Source: Verpa conica (lineage: Eukaryota; Ascomycota; Pezizomycetes; Pezizales; Morchellaceae). Taken from it: DNA of 64,000 nt. Where the stretch lies: positions 1,353,001-1,417,000 of the forward strand of contig JAUFSD010000005.1 in the NCBI GenBank assembly GCA_033030425.1. Reading direction: 5' to 3'. The position numbers were made by a program, and so were the translations under genes. Positions 63,461-64,000 of the stretch are shown here, one piece after another (position 1 is the first letter of the stretch; the number at the start of each line of letters is the position of its first letter). The notes under the pieces were generated by a model. It was not told where the DNA came from and made no database searches. It was given only the letters and a program-made list of their open reading frames with translations.

Positions 63461-64000
63461 TATGAGTGTTTGGAGCGGCCGGGTCGCGTATATGGGCATC
63501 AAGAGTTCAATCGCAAGTACAGCAAGCTGGCTGGAGGGGTAGGCACCGTTGGGGACTGGGGCACACCCTCACCGCGCCGAGAAGGAATTATCCCGTGACC
63601 AAATTAGCTTGTTGCTTTGTTAGGGCTGCGAGCTGTATGCTTGTATGCGTAGCCGTCGTGGGACCCCTGGTGGAGCTTGTTGACCGGATGAGCGGATTGC
63701 AGGTTGCTGATTGACAGTGGCAGTGGGTTGTTGTCGGCGTGGGCGGGCAGGCGGCGGGGATGGGGCGATGGGTGGTGATGGGTGGTGATGGATGGGGGGG
63801 TGTTCGCGTTGTTGCTGCCTCTGCTTGTTTTGATTCACTTTGTTTTGGCGATGCTGGACAAAGAGCACGCGGGCCACGGGCTTGGCGCGTCAACCACAAT
63901 CAACAGCACTTTACGCACACACGCGTGCATCCCAGCACAGCAGGATCCTCTATCTAAAAGGGATAACCCCCATTGGTAATAATGCCTTGCTTCGTACATG
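63461..64000. promoter_or_regulatory. Upstream region of the Dsn1/Mis13 gene
   Basis: This should contain the promoter of the kinetochore gene. It is GC-richer than most intergenic DNA here and has GGTGATGG repeats near 63765-63795. No specific site was identified, and frames on both strands are low-complexity. Confidence 0.4.

Overview
The window looks like nuclear DNA of a filamentous ascomycete (Pezizomycotina). Most protein genes are cut by short introns, about 51-190 bases and one of 312, with GT..AG ends and CTAAC/CTGAC-like branch sites. The regulators are fungal types: a FacB/Cat8-like Zn2Cys6 activator and an NsdD/SUB-2-like GATA factor. Gene density is low: seven protein genes and one transposon in 64 kb. 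The intergenic DNA is rich in homopolymers (many G/C runs of 8 or more, A/T runs up to 29) and microsatellites. Low density could suit an early-diverging lineage such as Pezizomycetes, but that is a guess; no marker fixes the species.

Layout: 1-14.3 kb has no gene I can support. At 14.7-15.6 kb (-) is a single-exon gene for a 324-residue acidic, disordered protein of unknown function, with a likely 5'UTR intron. At 18.07-19.74 kb is a complete Tc1-like DNA transposon with 54-base identical terminal inverted repeats, a TA target duplication and a transposase split by two introns. At 27.0-28.7 kb (-) is a five-exon SET-domain methyltransferase, head to head with an intronless aldo/keto reductase of the D-arabinose dehydrogenase (Ara2) type at 29.8-30.9 kb (+). 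A 356-base foldback element that I read as a MITE lies at 32.4-32.8 kb. The FacB/Cat8 gene (37.2-40.1 kb, +, five exons) converges on the glutamate-cysteine ligase gene (42.3-45.0 kb, -, ten exons). The NsdD-like GATA factor (52.1-54.1 kb, -, five exons) and the Mis12-complex kinetochore subunit Dsn1/Mis13 (61.2-63.5 kb, -, six exons) follow, separated by about 7 kb of low-complexity DNA.

The genes do not form a pathway cluster. They are housekeeping and regulatory genes: acetate/gluconeogenic control, glutathione synthesis, erythroascorbate-type metabolism, lysine methylation, sexual development, and kinetochore assembly. Exon boundaries were worked out by eye from splice signals, reading frame and family conservation; uncertain ones are marked. 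No tRNA, rRNA, snRNA or CRISPR array was recognised. The most unusual items are the foldback element whose terminal repeats are themselves palindromes, the apparently intact transposon, an 11-base first coding exon and several atypical 5' splice sites in the glutamate-cysteine ligase gene, and a strong excess of the palindrome TACATGTA.
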